Origin: Taklimakanibacter albus
GTDB taxonomy: Bacteria; Pseudomonadota; Alphaproteobacteria; Rhizobiales; Aestuariivirgaceae
Assembly: GCF_016595235.1 (NCBI RefSeq)
Contig: NZ_JAENHL010000007.1
Location: forward strand, 2,178,043 to 2,242,042
Reading direction: 5' to 3'
Length of the DNA stretch: 64,000 nt
Positions 27,379-36,128 of the stretch are shown here, in pieces. The notes beneath the pieces are model-generated. The model searched no databases. It saw nothing but the letters and a program-made list of their open reading frames with translations, and was not told where the DNA came from. The position numbers and the translations under genes were made by a program. Position 1 is the stretch's first letter. Each line of letters begins with the position of its first letter.

Positions 27379-28665
27379 ATGAGCTCATCACTCTTGAAAC
27401 TGCGCCCGATACTGGCGGCCCTGGCGGCTTTTGCCGCCTTGACGCCGACTGCCTGGGCGCAGACGGCGGATGATCTCAACACCCTGGAGCAGCAGCTCGA
27501 CGCCTCCAAGAGTCTCCAGCAGCAGATCGCCGCCGAAAGAGAGGCGATCGTCCAGGAACAGGCGGCGCTGTCGCAGAAGCTGATCGCGCTCGCCGAAAAG
27601 ATCCAGTCGCGCGAGGCCGCCATCCTCGCCGCCGAGGAGCGCCTGCAGGAACTCGATGCCGAACAATTGAAGATCCACACCGGCCTCGCCGCAAGGCGCG
27701 AGGAAATCTCCCGGCTGCTCGCCGGCCTCCAGCGCATCGAACGCAATCCGCCGCCGCCTCTGGTTGTCGAGCCGACCGACGTCCTGTCCGCTCTGCGCAG
27801 CGCCATGATGTTCGGGACGATCGTTCCGGAGCTGCGCCAGGAGGCGGCCGCCCTTTCGGCCCAGCTGGCCCGGCTCGAAACCTTGCAGGCCCAGACCCTG
27901 AGCGAGCGCGAGAGCCTCAAGGACCATGTCACCCGGCTCCTGTCGTCGCGCCGCGAGATGACCGACCTCCAGGCCCGTAAGAAATCATTGCTCGCCGACA
28001 CCAATGAACGGCTCAAGGCCGAGAAACAGCGCGCCCGCGAGCTGGCCGCGAAGGCCAAGGACATGAAGCAGCTCCTCGCCACCCTGGAGGAGGAGCGGCT
28101 CAAGGCCGAGGCCGCCGAAAAGGCCAGGGCCGAGGCGGAAGCCAAGACGGCGGCTGAGGTCAAGGCCAAGGCAGAGGCCCAGGCCCGCATCGACGCCGCC
28201 AAGAAGCTCCAGCCGCGCATGGCCTTCGCCGACATCAAGGCGAGCCTGCAATATCCGGCCCAGGGCCAGATCCTCAAAGTCTATGGCGCGAATGACGGCT
28301 TCGGCGGAACCACGCGAGGAATATTCGTCGCCACCCGGGCCGACGCCCAGGTCATCACCCCGACCGACGGCCATGTGGAATTTGCCGGTCCCTTCCGCTC
28401 CTATGGCCAACTCTTGATCTTGAACACCGGCGGCGGCTATCATGTTCTGCTCGCAGGCTTGGGTGAGATTACGGCCGAGCAGGGACAGTTTCTGCGAGCC
28501 GGAGAGCCTGTAGGAATAATGGGAAAAAGCGCCGCACCGGGGACGCTGACGGGTGACCAGCTGCAAGACGGCCGGCCCGTACTATATATAGAATTCCGGA
28601 AGAACGGCGAGGCGATCGATTCATCACCCTGGTGGATCGGCGGTTTCGCGCAAGCCCGAGGATGA
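27379..28665 (+). CDS. envC: Murein hydrolase activator EnvC-like (degenerate M23)
   Basis: A 428-residue periplasmic protein: signal peptide about 1-27 (TPTAWAQ), a long coiled coil (about 30-270, rich in Glu/Gln/Lys/Ala), then an LytM/M23 domain (about 290-420). The zinc ligands of active M23 enzymes are not kept: the usual HxGxD region reads TRGIFVATRADAQ and the HxH segment is replaced by PVLYIEFRKNG. It therefore probably activates amidases at division rather than cutting peptidoglycan itself. The next gene, ctpA, starts nine bases after its stop. Confidence 0.88.
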   Translation: MSSSLLKLRPILAALAAFAALTPTAWAQTADDLNTLEQQLDASKSLQQQIAAEREAIVQEQAALSQKLIALAEKIQSREAAILAAEERLQELDAEQLKIHTGLAARREEISRLLAGLQRIERNPPPPLVVEPTDVLSALRSAMMFGTIVPELRQEAAALSAQLARLETLQAQTLSERESLKDHVTRLLSSRREMTDLQARKKSLLADTNERLKAEKQRARELAAKAKDMKQLLATLEEERLKAEAAEKARAEAEAKTAAEVKAKAEAQARIDAAKKLQPRMAFADIKASLQYPAQGQILKVYGANDGFGGTTRGIFVATRADAQVITPTDGHVEFAGPFRSYGQLLILNTGGGYHVLLAGLGEITAEQGQFLRAGEPVGIMGKSAAPGTLTGDQLQDGRPVLYIEFRKNGEAIDSSPWWIGGFAQARG

Positions 28666-28673
28666 GGCCTGAA

Positions 28674-30032
28674 ATGAAGATGAAATCAGTTGGTTTGGTT
28701 CTGGCAGGCGCTGTCTCGGCGACGGTACTGTGGCAGGCATTCAGTGGCGCCATCGCGGCGTCCAACTCCGACACCTACAAACAGCTCAATCTGTTTGGTG
28801 ACGTGTTCGACCGTGTGCGCTCCGACTATGTCGAGCCGCCGGATGAGGAGAAGATGATCGAGGCCGCCATCGACGGCATGCTCACCTCCCTCGACCCGCA
28901 TTCGAGCTACATGAACGCCAAGCGTTTCCAGGAAATGCAGGTGCAGACCAAGGGCGAGTTCGGCGGCCTCGGCATCGAGGTCACGATGGAGAACGGCCTG
29001 GTCAAGGTGGTGGCGCCGATCGACGACACGCCGGCGGCCAAGGCCGGCGTCATGGCCAACGACCTCATCATCAAGCTCGACGGCGCCGAAGTGCAGGGGC
29101 TTTCCCTCAATGAGGCGGTCGACAAGATGCGCGGCAAGGTGAACACGCCGATCACCCTGACGGTCGCCCGCCAGGGTGCCAAGGAGCCGCTCGAATTCAA
29201 GCTGGTGCGCGACATCATCCGCGTGAAATCGGTGAAGTTCGAGGTCGAGGGTCCGCAGAAGGACGTCGGCTATATCCGCATCTCCTCATTTACCGAGCAG
29301 ACGCAGGAAGGCCTCGATCAGGCAATCACCCAGCTGCGCAAGGACGCCGGCGACAAGCTCAAGGGCTACATCATCGACATGCGTAACAATCCGGGCGGCC
29401 TGCTCGACCAGGCGATCTCGGTGTCGGATACGTTCCTCGATCGCGGCGAGATCGTCTCGACACGCGGCCGCAATGCCGACGAGACGCAGCGCTTCAACGC
29501 CCAGAAGGGTGACGGCTCCGACGGCAAGCCGGTGGTCGTCCTGATCAATGGCGGCTCCGCCTCGGCCTCCGAAATCGTCGCGGGCGCGCTGCAGGATCAC
29601 AAGCGCGCCACCGTCATCGGCACGCGCTCTTTCGGCAAGGGTTCGGTGCAGACCATCATTCCGCTCGGCAGCCAGGGCGCGCTCCGCCTGACGACAGCGC
29701 GTTATTACACCCCGGCCGGCCGTTCCATCCAGGCCAAGGGCATCGATCCCGATACCGTGATCGAGCAGGACCTGCCGCCGGAGCTCCTCGGCAAGGACAC
29801 CTCCACCAAGGGCGAGGCGAGCCTCAAGGGCCACCTCACCAATGAAGGCGGCGGCGACGAGGGCGGCGGATCTTCGGCCTATGTGCCGGAAGACAAGACC
29901 AAGGACCTGCAACTCAAGGCGGCGATCGACGTGCTGCATGGCGTGAAGGTAGCGAGCAACGCCAAGCCCAAGGAAGCCGCAAAGCCCAATCAGAAGACGG
30001 GCGGCGCGGACGACGAGACCAACGCCAACTGA
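28674..30032 (+). CDS. ctpA: Carboxy-terminal processing protease CtpA (S41)
   Basis: A 452-residue S41 peptidase. It has an N-terminal signal/anchor (about 1-25), a PDZ domain (about 75-170: GLGIEVTMENGLVKVVAPIDDTPA, DLIIKLDGAEVQGLSL), and the protease domain with YIIDMRNNPGGLLDQA, the serine loop NGGSASASEIVAGAL and the lysine in RSFGKGSVQT. It processes periplasmic proteins, often cell-wall hydrolases, which fits the neighbouring envC. GAGG lies six bases before the ATG at 28674. A clear terminator follows the gene. Confidence 0.94.
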   Translation: MKMKSVGLVLAGAVSATVLWQAFSGAIAASNSDTYKQLNLFGDVFDRVRSDYVEPPDEEKMIEAAIDGMLTSLDPHSSYMNAKRFQEMQVQTKGEFGGLGIEVTMENGLVKVVAPIDDTPAAKAGVMANDLIIKLDGAEVQGLSLNEAVDKMRGKVNTPITLTVARQGAKEPLEFKLVRDIIRVKSVKFEVEGPQKDVGYIRISSFTEQTQEGLDQAITQLRKDAGDKLKGYIIDMRNNPGGLLDQAISVSDTFLDRGEIVSTRGRNADETQRFNAQKGDGSDGKPVVVLINGGSASASEIVAGALQDHKRATVIGTRSFGKGSVQTIIPLGSQGALRLTTARYYTPAGRSIQAKGIDPDTVIEQDLPPELLGKDTSTKGEASLKGHLTNEGGGDEGGGSSAYVPEDKTKDLQLKAAIDVLHGVKVASNAKPKEAAKPNQKTGGADDETNAN

Positions 30033-30060
30033 GGTTAGGCTTAAGCCCAAGAATTCAAGA

Positions 30061-30086
30061 CGCGGCCGGAAACGGCCGCGTTTTTT
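30061..30086 (+). terminator. Rho-independent terminator after ctpA
   Basis: The stem CGCGGCCG/CGGCCGCG (30061-30068 and 30073-30080) has a GAAA loop and six T. Confidence 0.92.
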
Positions 30087-30159
30087 GTTGGCCATTGTAG
30101 CGCCCGCGCAACTTCGCTATTGTGCCGGTACTAACACTATCCCGGGGGAATAATCTCTT

Positions 30160-30531
30160 ATGTTTGGACGGCTTTCCGGCCGGCTCGCGGTTGCGAGCCT
30201 CGCCACGGTTCTTTTGTTGCAACCCCAGAGCGCCTTTGCCGACTACAAGAAGGTCGGTCCCGACAAACGTTCTGCGGCCCAGATCGCCGAGGACGAATGC
30301 TCTGCGCAGGCCCAAGGGTCGGGCAAAGTAATTGCCGGCACGATCATCGCCGGTGTCATCGGCATGATGGTTGCCCGCGACAGCTATATCAAGGACTGCA
30401 TGAAGGCCCGGGGCTTCGAACGGGTCGCGCGTAAGAAGGTGGACAAAACCAAGAAGTCGGCCAAGGCGGATACGCGCAACAACTTCTTCGACGGCAATAA
30501 AAAGACCAAGCGCGACGGCAAGCGGAACTGA
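30160..30531 (+). CDS. Hypothetical secreted protein with glycine-zipper-like segment
   Basis: A 123-residue protein with a signal peptide (about 1-27, ending PQSAFA), paired cysteines (DECSAQ and IKDCMK), a Gly/Ala/Ile helix (GKVIAGTIIAGVIGMMVA, about 54-71) and a Lys-rich tail. The start follows a G-run. It lies between the ctpA terminator and two other small secreted proteins. I do not recognise a named family; an envelope role is inferred from export and context. Confidence 0.65.
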   Translation: MFGRLSGRLAVASLATVLLLQPQSAFADYKKVGPDKRSAAQIAEDECSAQAQGSGKVIAGTIIAGVIGMMVARDSYIKDCMKARGFERVARKKVDKTKKSAKADTRNNFFDGNKKTKRDGKRN

Positions 30532-30648
30532 CCCCACCCGCCGATTAATCATTAAGGGAGCAACTAGCCGGGTTCAGGGCGGATGTCCTTGACTCGCCGC
30601 GGCGATCTTTCCAGCATTGGCGAACCATATCCCTGCACGGAGCGCTCC

Positions 30649-30990
30649 ATGAAACTCTCCGATATTCGTCTTGCTTTGGCCATGACGTTGCTTCCGGCCT
30701 GTTTGTCCCTGACCACCCCGGCCATCGCCCATGACGACGTGGGTGCCGCCATCGCCGGCGGCATCATCGGCCTGGCGGCCGGCGCGGCGCTGTCGAGCCA
30801 TCATCACCACGACAAGACCATCTACTATCCGAGCTATGCGCCGCCCTATCCTGCCGGCGGCTACAATCCCTATTTCAATCAATCCTTCTCGCCCAGTCCG
30901 GGCGTCGTCTGCTATCCGGCGCAGCGTGCCTGCTATCACCTCGACGGTGATTTCGCCGGCGGCTGGACCGCCCGCACCTTCGGCTATTGA
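30649..30990 (+). CDS. Hypothetical secreted His/Tyr/Pro-rich protein
   Basis: A 113-residue protein: signal peptide about 1-27 (LTTPAIA), a glycine-zipper-like segment (AAIAGGIIGLAAGAAL), a HHHH run near 51-54, a Tyr/Pro-rich region (YYPSYAPPYPAGGYNPYF), and two cysteines near the C-terminus (VVCYPAQRACYHLDG). GGAG precedes the ATG at 30649 by seven bases. The next gene starts 11 bases after its stop. The function is unknown; the layout suggests a small surface or envelope protein. Confidence 0.65.
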   Translation: MKLSDIRLALAMTLLPACLSLTTPAIAHDDVGAAIAGGIIGLAAGAALSSHHHHDKTIYYPSYAPPYPAGGYNPYFNQSFSPSPGVVCYPAQRACYHLDGDFAGGWTARTFGY

Positions 30991-31001
30991 GGAGACGGCA
31001 C

Positions 31002-31436
31002 ATGACCCGCAAGACCAACATGCTCGCCGCGTCGGCCTTCAGCGTCCTGACGGCAACGGCCGCGCTGTCCCAACAGCCTGACGACAACCGGCTCGATGAA
31101 GCCTGGCGCGATGCGCTCGAGGATTTCGAAGGGGTCGTGACGCCGCAACAGCAGGCTCAGCTCAATCTGCTCGCCTATCAGGCGGCGGTGGCGCGTGTCT
31201 GCGACGGCTTCAAGCTCCATCTCGACAAATACGCCAAGGGCGTGAACGACATCATCCTGTCGAACGCCGACAAGCTCGACGACCAGCAGAAGCTCGCCCG
31301 CCACACCAACATCCTGCTCACGCTGGGGACGACCTATGGTCTTTTCCTGGCCGAGGGCAATGCCAAGAAGGAGAGCTTTTGCAAGACGGCGGCCGACGAC
31401 AAGAAGGATACCGGTTTCGTCAACGTCTGGGAGTAA
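31002..31436 (+). CDS. Hypothetical periplasmic protein
   Basis: A 144-residue protein with a signal peptide (about 1-23, ATAALSQ). The mature part is helical, with two cysteines (VARVCDGFKLHLDKY and KESFCKTAADD) that could pair. GAGGAG precedes the ATG at 31002 and the gene follows the His/Tyr/Pro-rich protein by 11 bases, so they share a transcript. No domain is recognised. Confidence 0.65.
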   Translation: MTRKTNMLAASAFSVLTATAALSQQPDDNRLDEAWRDALEDFEGVVTPQQQAQLNLLAYQAAVARVCDGFKLHLDKYAKGVNDIILSNADKLDDQQKLARHTNILLTLGTTYGLFLAEGNAKKESFCKTAADDKKDTGFVNVWE

Positions 31437-31543
31437 GCCCTCTCCCGGCGCCGGCCTGCCTGAAATTCCCGTTGTAATTCAACAGGTAAACCCGAAATTA
31501 ACCCTTCCGGGCGCAGCATGGCCGGGAGGGAGACGATTCGGCC

Positions 31544-32731
31544 ATGCGGCGAAACGAACTGCGGCAGCCTTTGCGCCGGCGCGGAGCTTGGGAAAAGCTC
31601 TGGGCCAAGCGGCCGTCCGCTCTGTCGGCAGCTTCGGTTTCGGCCGCCCTCCTCCTCACCGCCGCCGCCCTTGGCCTCGCCCGCATCCCCCATCCCTATG
31701 CCGGTGAACCGGTGGTGATGGTCAAGATTCCCCCCGTCGTTGAGCTGGCGACGGCCTCGACCGACAAGGCGCCGAAACCCGAAGCGGCGGAGTCCGCCGA
31801 GGCGGAGCCGGCCGAAGCCCCTCCTGAAGACGATGATCGCCGGAAGGTCGAGATTCTGGAAGCGCAGCCGCAGGAAACGGTGGAGACCGAAGCGGCGATC
31901 ATCGTTTCGCCCCGCCGCAGCCTGAAGCCAGCCCCCTTCGCCGAAGTGAGCGAAGACGGACCCTACGGCCCCTTGCCGCGCATCGGCAACGGCAACCGCA
32001 AGCCGCAGAATGTCTATGCGCGGCCGGTTTCCGCCAGCATCATTCATTCCGACATGCCGAAAGTGGCGATCGTCCTCGGCGGCATGGGCCTCAATGCGGA
32101 ATTGACCCAGAAGGCGGTCAAGACCCTGCCCGGCGAGGTGACCTTCGCCTTCGCGCCCTATGGCGAGGATCTGCAGGCGCAAGTGAACCGGGCCCGCGCC
32201 CAAGGCCATGAGATCCTGCTGCAGCTGCCACTCGAGCCCTTCGGCTATCCGGCCGCCAATCCCGGCCCCAAGACATTGATGGCCGGGGGAAAGGCCGAAG
32301 CCAATCTCGACGCGCTCACCTGGCATATGGGTCGTTTCGCCGGCTATTCCGGCATCACCAATTACATGGGCGCGCGGTTCCTCACCGAGGTCCAGGCGCT
32401 CCGGCCGGTCTTCGCCGAGATGAAGAAACGCGGCCTGGTCTTCCTCGATGACGGCACGGCGGGCCGCAGCATGTCATCTCAGATCGGCCAGATCGTCGGC
32501 CTGCCGGTGCGCAATGGCATGAAGGTGATCGACGCCGATCCGACCGAGCAGGGCATCGATCAGGCATTGACCGAGCTCGAGACCGAGGCCCGCGAGAAAG
32601 GCTTCGCGATCGGTACCGGAACCGGCCTCGACGTCACCATCGATGCCGTCGATCAATGGGCGCGCTCGCTCGCCGAAAAGGGCATATTGCTGGTTCCCGT
32701 CAGCGCCGCCTATCGCGGCCGCGCGAGCTAG
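31544..32731 (+). CDS. Divergent polysaccharide deacetylase family protein (YibQ-like)
   Basis: A 395-residue protein: short basic N-terminus, membrane segment about 29-45 (AASVSAALLLTAAALGLA), a Pro/Glu/Ala-rich linker (about 60-115), then the divergent polysaccharide deacetylase (DUF610/YibQ) domain from about 165: KVAIVLGGMGLNAELTQKAV, TFAFAPYG, LLQLPLEPFG, NYMGARF, LVFLDDGT and a GTGTGLDVTID segment. It is probably a periplasmic, membrane-anchored enzyme acting on envelope glycans. In related genomes yibQ follows envC and ctpA; here three small secreted genes are inserted. Confidence 0.83.
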   Translation: MRRNELRQPLRRRGAWEKLWAKRPSALSAASVSAALLLTAAALGLARIPHPYAGEPVVMVKIPPVVELATASTDKAPKPEAAESAEAEPAEAPPEDDDRRKVEILEAQPQETVETEAAIIVSPRRSLKPAPFAEVSEDGPYGPLPRIGNGNRKPQNVYARPVSASIIHSDMPKVAIVLGGMGLNAELTQKAVKTLPGEVTFAFAPYGEDLQAQVNRARAQGHEILLQLPLEPFGYPAANPGPKTLMAGGKAEANLDALTWHMGRFAGYSGITNYMGARFLTEVQALRPVFAEMKKRGLVFLDDGTAGRSMSSQIGQIVGLPVRNGMKVIDADPTEQGIDQALTELETEAREKGFAIGTGTGLDVTIDAVDQWARSLAEKGILLVPVSAAYRGRAS

Positions 32732-32820
32732 GCGGAATCTAGTCTTAGCGCGACAGCGCTATGTGCCGGGCACGAGGTTCCTGATATAAGGCCGCTCGCA
32801 CCGACAGGAATTCCGCCTTC

Positions 32821-33318
32821 ATGAACAAGAAATTTTCCGACCTGCCCTACCGTCCCTGTGTGGGCGTCATGCTGATCAATCGCCAAGGCCTCGTCTGGAT
32901 CGGCCGGCGCGCCGACAAGCCCAATGACGAAGGTTCCGGCCAGTGGTGGCAGATGCCGCAAGGCGGCATCGACAAGGGCGAGGATCCGCGCGAAGCCGCG
33001 TTGCGCGAATTGCAGGAGGAAACCTCAGTCACTTCGGCGGAAGTGCTCGCCGAGTCGCCTCAATGGTACAATTACGATTTGCCGGAACATCTCATCGGCA
33101 AATCCTGGAACGGCAAATATCGCGGCCAGACGCAAAAGTGGTTCGCCTTGCGCTTCACCGGCAAGGACAGTGAGATCGATCTCAGTCCGCCCGGCCATAA
33201 GCAGGAATTCGACAAATGGCGCTGGGCCGGCATGGACGATATCCAGGACCAGATCGTGCCCTTCAAGCGTGAGGTCTATGTCCAGGTGATCGCCGCTTTC
33301 CGCCATCTCGGCGCGTGA
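32821..33318 (+). CDS. rppH: RNA pyrophosphohydrolase
   Basis: A 165-residue Nudix protein. The Nudix box [23 protein letters not shown] matches GX5EX7REUXEEXGU, and [21 protein letters not shown] and [13 protein letters not shown] match RppH. It removes pyrophosphate from mRNA 5' ends and triggers decay. The ATG at 32821 is 89 bases after yibQ. Confidence 0.93.
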   Translation: MNKKFSDLPYRPCVGVMLINRQGLVWIGRRADKPNDEGSGQWWQMPQGGIDKGEDPREAALRELQEETSVTSAEVLAESPQWYNYDLPEHLIGKSWNGKYRGQTQKWFALRFTGKDSEIDLSPPGHKQEFDKWRWAGMDDIQDQIVPFKREVYVQVIAAFRHLGA

Positions 33319-33331
33319 GCGGGCCTCTATC

Positions 33332-33997
33332 ATGTTCAAGCACGTAATTTTCGATTGTGACGGCGTACTGGTGGACAGCGAGCCGCTGTCGATGGAAGTC
33401 GATCGCGACATCCTGGCCGAGAACGGCATCGCCATGACGACCGAAGAGGTCGGCGCACAATTCATCGGCCTTACTTTCGAGGACTTCGTGCGGAAGATCG
33501 AAAGCGATTACCGCATCAGGCTGCCGGCCGATGTGACCGAAGACAAGAACCGCCGCCTGCTCGCGCTTTATGAGCGCAAGCTCACGGCCGCGCCCGGCAT
33601 CCACGACATACTGAGCGCGATGGCGCTGCCGACAAGCGTCGCCTCCAACAGCCCGCGCCACCGCGTCGAGGCGGCCTTCCGCATCGCGCGCCTCACGCCT
33701 TTCTTCGGCAGCCGCATCACCACCTTCGAGGATGTCGCGCAAGGCAAGCCGGCGCCCGACGTCTATGTCGAGGCGGCACGGCGCGCCGGTTATGAGCCCG
33801 AGGCCTGTCTCGCCATCGAGGACAGCAAAGCGGGCGTGACCTCGGCCGTGGCTGCCGGCTGCGCCGTCATCGGCTTCACCGGGCTCGCCCATGACGGCAA
33901 CATCCTCGGTGAGGCACTTCTGCGCCTCGGGGCTAGGAAAGTTATCTCCGATCATGCCGATTTGCCTGCGGCAATTGCTTCTACTTTAAGTCTTTGA
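33332..33997 (+). CDS. HAD-superfamily phosphatase
   Basis: A 221-residue HAD hydrolase with a helical cap: motif I IFDCDGVLVDSE (nucleophile D9), motif II SNSPRHRVEAAF, motif III lysine in GKPAPDVYVEAA, motif IV AIEDSKAGVTSAVAAG. This is the phosphoglycolate/beta-phosphoglucomutase-like subgroup, acting on a small phosphate ester. It follows rppH by 13 bases and is probably co-transcribed. The exact substrate cannot be told. Confidence 0.85.
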   Translation: MFKHVIFDCDGVLVDSEPLSMEVDRDILAENGIAMTTEEVGAQFIGLTFEDFVRKIESDYRIRLPADVTEDKNRRLLALYERKLTAAPGIHDILSAMALPTSVASNSPRHRVEAAFRIARLTPFFGSRITTFEDVAQGKPAPDVYVEAARRAGYEPEACLAIEDSKAGVTSAVAAGCAVIGFTGLAHDGNILGEALLRLGARKVISDHADLPAAIASTLSL

Positions 33998-34213
33998 CTT
34001 TCCGGCCCCTGTGTCCCATATGAAGCCTGCTCGTTGCACAACAACGGATGCGTGAAGTGGCGCCTAAGCGCCCCGTCCGGCTTTTGCGAGCATCTCCAAA
34101 CATTCCTGTCACGCGGAAGGTTTCAGCGCCGCGCCCAGGGTCTGCGCCTCATCGCGTATGCCCGTATCGGACAGGTCGGTGCTGCTCATCCGTTCCGATT
34201 TGAAAGCAGTATT

Positions 34214-35509
34214 TTGACTCATTTCAAAGACCTCGGCCTTGACGCTGCGCTCCTCAAAGCGCTGGAGCAGCAGGGCTATCAGACCCCTACCCCAATTCAG
34301 TCGGCGTCCATTCCCGAACTCCTGAAGGGCAGCGACCTGCTCGGCATTGCCCAGACCGGCACCGGCAAGACCGCGGCTTTCGCGCTGCCGATCCTCGATC
34401 GTCTGTCGAAGCTGAAGGGCCGTCCCGACCGCGGCACCTGCCGCGCCCTCATCCTCTCGCCGACGCGCGAGCTCGCCGCCCAGATCGGCGAGAGCTTCCG
34501 CACTTATGGCAAGTTTCTCCGTCTGACGCAGGCGACCGTTTTCGGCGGCGTCTCGATCAACAACCAGATTCGTACCGTCGGCAATGGCGTCGATATCCTG
34601 ATCGCCACGCCCGGACGGCTTGTCGATCTCATCGATCGTCGTGTGCTGAGCCTCTCCAAGATCGAGGTCTTCGTTCTCGATGAAGTCGATCAGATGCTCG
34701 ATCTGGGCTTCATCCATGCGATCCGCAAGATCACCGGCCTGCTTCCGGCTAAGCGCCAGAACCTGTTCTTCTCGGCGACCATGCCGAAGGAAATCGCCGG
34801 CCTTGCCGCGGCTCTCCTCAGAGATCCGGTGCGTGTCGAGATCACGCCGGTGGCGACCACTGCCGAGCGCGTCACGCAGAGCATCATCCATGTCGAGACC
34901 CGCAACAAGCTCAACCTGCTGCTCGATCTCCTCAAGAACAACGCCATGCCGCGCACGCTGGTCTTTACCCGCACCAAGCACGGCGCCGACAAGGTGGTGA
35001 AGGGGCTGGTCAAGGAGCGCGTCGAAGCGGCGGCGATCCACGGCAACAAGTCGCAGAGCCAGCGCGAGCGCGCGCTTGCCGGCTTCAAGAGCAGCAAGCT
35101 GCGCGTGCTGGTGGCAACCGACATCGCCGCACGTGGTATCGACGTCGATGGCGTGTCGCATGTGGTGAATTACGACCTGCCTTTCGTGCCGGATTCCTAT
35201 GTGCACCGCATCGGTCGCACCGCGCGCGCCGGCGCCTCGGGCGAAGCGGTGGCCTTCTGTGATCCGGAAGAGCGTCCGTTGCTGCGCGACATCGAGCGCA
35301 CCATCCGCCAGAAGGTGCCGGTCACCCAGCATGCGCTGAGCATCGCCACACCGGAGGGTAATGAGCGCTCGGGGGCTCCGCAGGGCCATCACCGGCCGCA
35401 GCAGAACCAGCCGTCCTGGCGCAAGAAGCCCGGCCAGCGCCCGCAAGGCAATGGCAAGTGGCGTCCCAAGCAGCGTCAAGGCGGCGGTGGCGGCGGCCAG
35501 TCCCGCTAA
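34214..35509 (+). CDS. DEAD-box RNA helicase, RhlE-like
   Basis: A 431-residue helicase: Q-motif (FKDLGL, TPTPIQ), Walker A AQTGTGKT, PTRELA, TPGRLVD, motif II, SATMP, and VATDIAARGIDVDGV, HRIGRTARAG. Motif II reads VLDEVDQMLD, that is DEVD in place of DEAD. The C-terminus is basic and Gly/Gln-rich (about 380-431), typical of RhlE. The TTG at 34214 gives a family-like start; an open frame continues 60 codons upstream to 34034 but looks non-coding. A GGCGC/GCGCC hairpin lies in the leader (34059-34072). It acts in RNA remodelling and cold adaptation. Confidence 0.88.
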   Translation: MTHFKDLGLDAALLKALEQQGYQTPTPIQSASIPELLKGSDLLGIAQTGTGKTAAFALPILDRLSKLKGRPDRGTCRALILSPTRELAAQIGESFRTYGKFLRLTQATVFGGVSINNQIRTVGNGVDILIATPGRLVDLIDRRVLSLSKIEVFVLDEVDQMLDLGFIHAIRKITGLLPAKRQNLFFSATMPKEIAGLAAALLRDPVRVEITPVATTAERVTQSIIHVETRNKLNLLLDLLKNNAMPRTLVFTRTKHGADKVVKGLVKERVEAAAIHGNKSQSQRERALAGFKSSKLRVLVATDIAARGIDVDGVSHVVNYDLPFVPDSYVHRIGRTARAGASGEAVAFCDPEERPLLRDIERTIRQKVPVTQHALSIATPEGNERSGAPQGHHRPQQNQPSWRKKPGQRPQGNGKWRPKQRQGGGGGGQSR

Positions 35510-35538
35510 CCCTTTGAGAAGCCTGGATTTCTGATACC

Positions 35539-35580
35539 TTGTCTAATGTCCATATTTGGACTATATTCAAATACAGACAA
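35539..35580 (+). promoter_or_regulatory. Promoter with embedded operator for the Xre-RES module
   Basis: TTGTCT (35539-35544), a 17-base spacer and TATATT (35562-35567) form a good promoter. Inside the spacer is the dyad GTCCA-TATT-TGGAC (35548-35561), and an outer pair TTGTCT/AGACAA (35539-35544 and 35575-35580) flanks the whole. This suits autorepression by the Xre-like antitoxin encoded at 35592. Confidence 0.6.
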
Positions 35581-35591
35581 GGACGAGAACG

Positions 35592-36128
35592 ATGGCTTCA
35601 CTTCAACGCCGACGCCAGAAAGGCCTCGAAGAAACTTCGCGGCCTTATCTGGCTTTGGATCTCGAGCGTTTCGCACCAGCCAATCGCCGGCGCCTCAGCG
35701 CGCCGGCTTTGCGCAGCTTCCTCGCCATAGCCGATCTGTGGGGCCTCAACGAGGAAGAGCGCCGGCTCGTGCTCGGTTATCCGTCGCGCTCCACCTATCA
35801 CCATTGGGCCAAGCTCGCGCGTGAGCACCACGACATCACCCTCGATGTCGATGTGCTCATGCGCCTGTCGGCCGTCTTCGGCATCCACCAGGCGCTGGGG
35901 GTTCTCCACGCCCATGAGCACGACGCCGTGGCCTGGCTGCGCAATCCCCATGACGGCATCGTCTTCGGCGGCAAGCCGCCGCTCACTTTGATCACCAGCG
36001 GCGCGCAGGACGGTATCCTGCTGGTGCGCCGGTTCCTCGATGCCGCGCGCGGCGGCCAGTATATGGAGCCGAACCGCATCGATGCCGGCTTCACGCCCTA
36101 TTCGCAAACGGACATCGTGCTGACGTGA
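35592..36128 (+). CDS. Xre/MbcA/ParS-type antitoxin
   Basis: A 178-residue protein with a helical Xre-like N-terminal part (about 35-95: LRSFLAIADLWGLNEEERRLVLGYPSRSTYHHWAKL) and a C-terminal ParS/MbcA (DUF2384) toxin-binding part (LSAVFGIHQALGVLH, AWLRNPHDGIVFGGKPPLTLITSG), ending with a tail that probably blocks the toxin. AGGACGAG precedes the ATG at 35592. Its TGA overlaps the GTG of the RES toxin by four bases. It would neutralise the toxin and repress the shared promoter. Confidence 0.85.
   Translation: MASLQRRRQKGLEETSRPYLALDLERFAPANRRRLSAPALRSFLAIADLWGLNEEERRLVLGYPSRSTYHHWAKLAREHHDITLDVDVLMRLSAVFGIHQALGVLHAHEHDAVAWLRNPHDGIVFGGKPPLTLITSGAQDGILLVRRFLDAARGGQYMEPNRIDAGFTPYSQTDIVLT

Noticed and set aside
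34034-34213. Sixty extra N-terminal codons of the DEAD-box helicase
   Set aside because: The stretch is unlike RhlE N-termini and covers a leader hairpin; the TTG at 34214 gives the family start.
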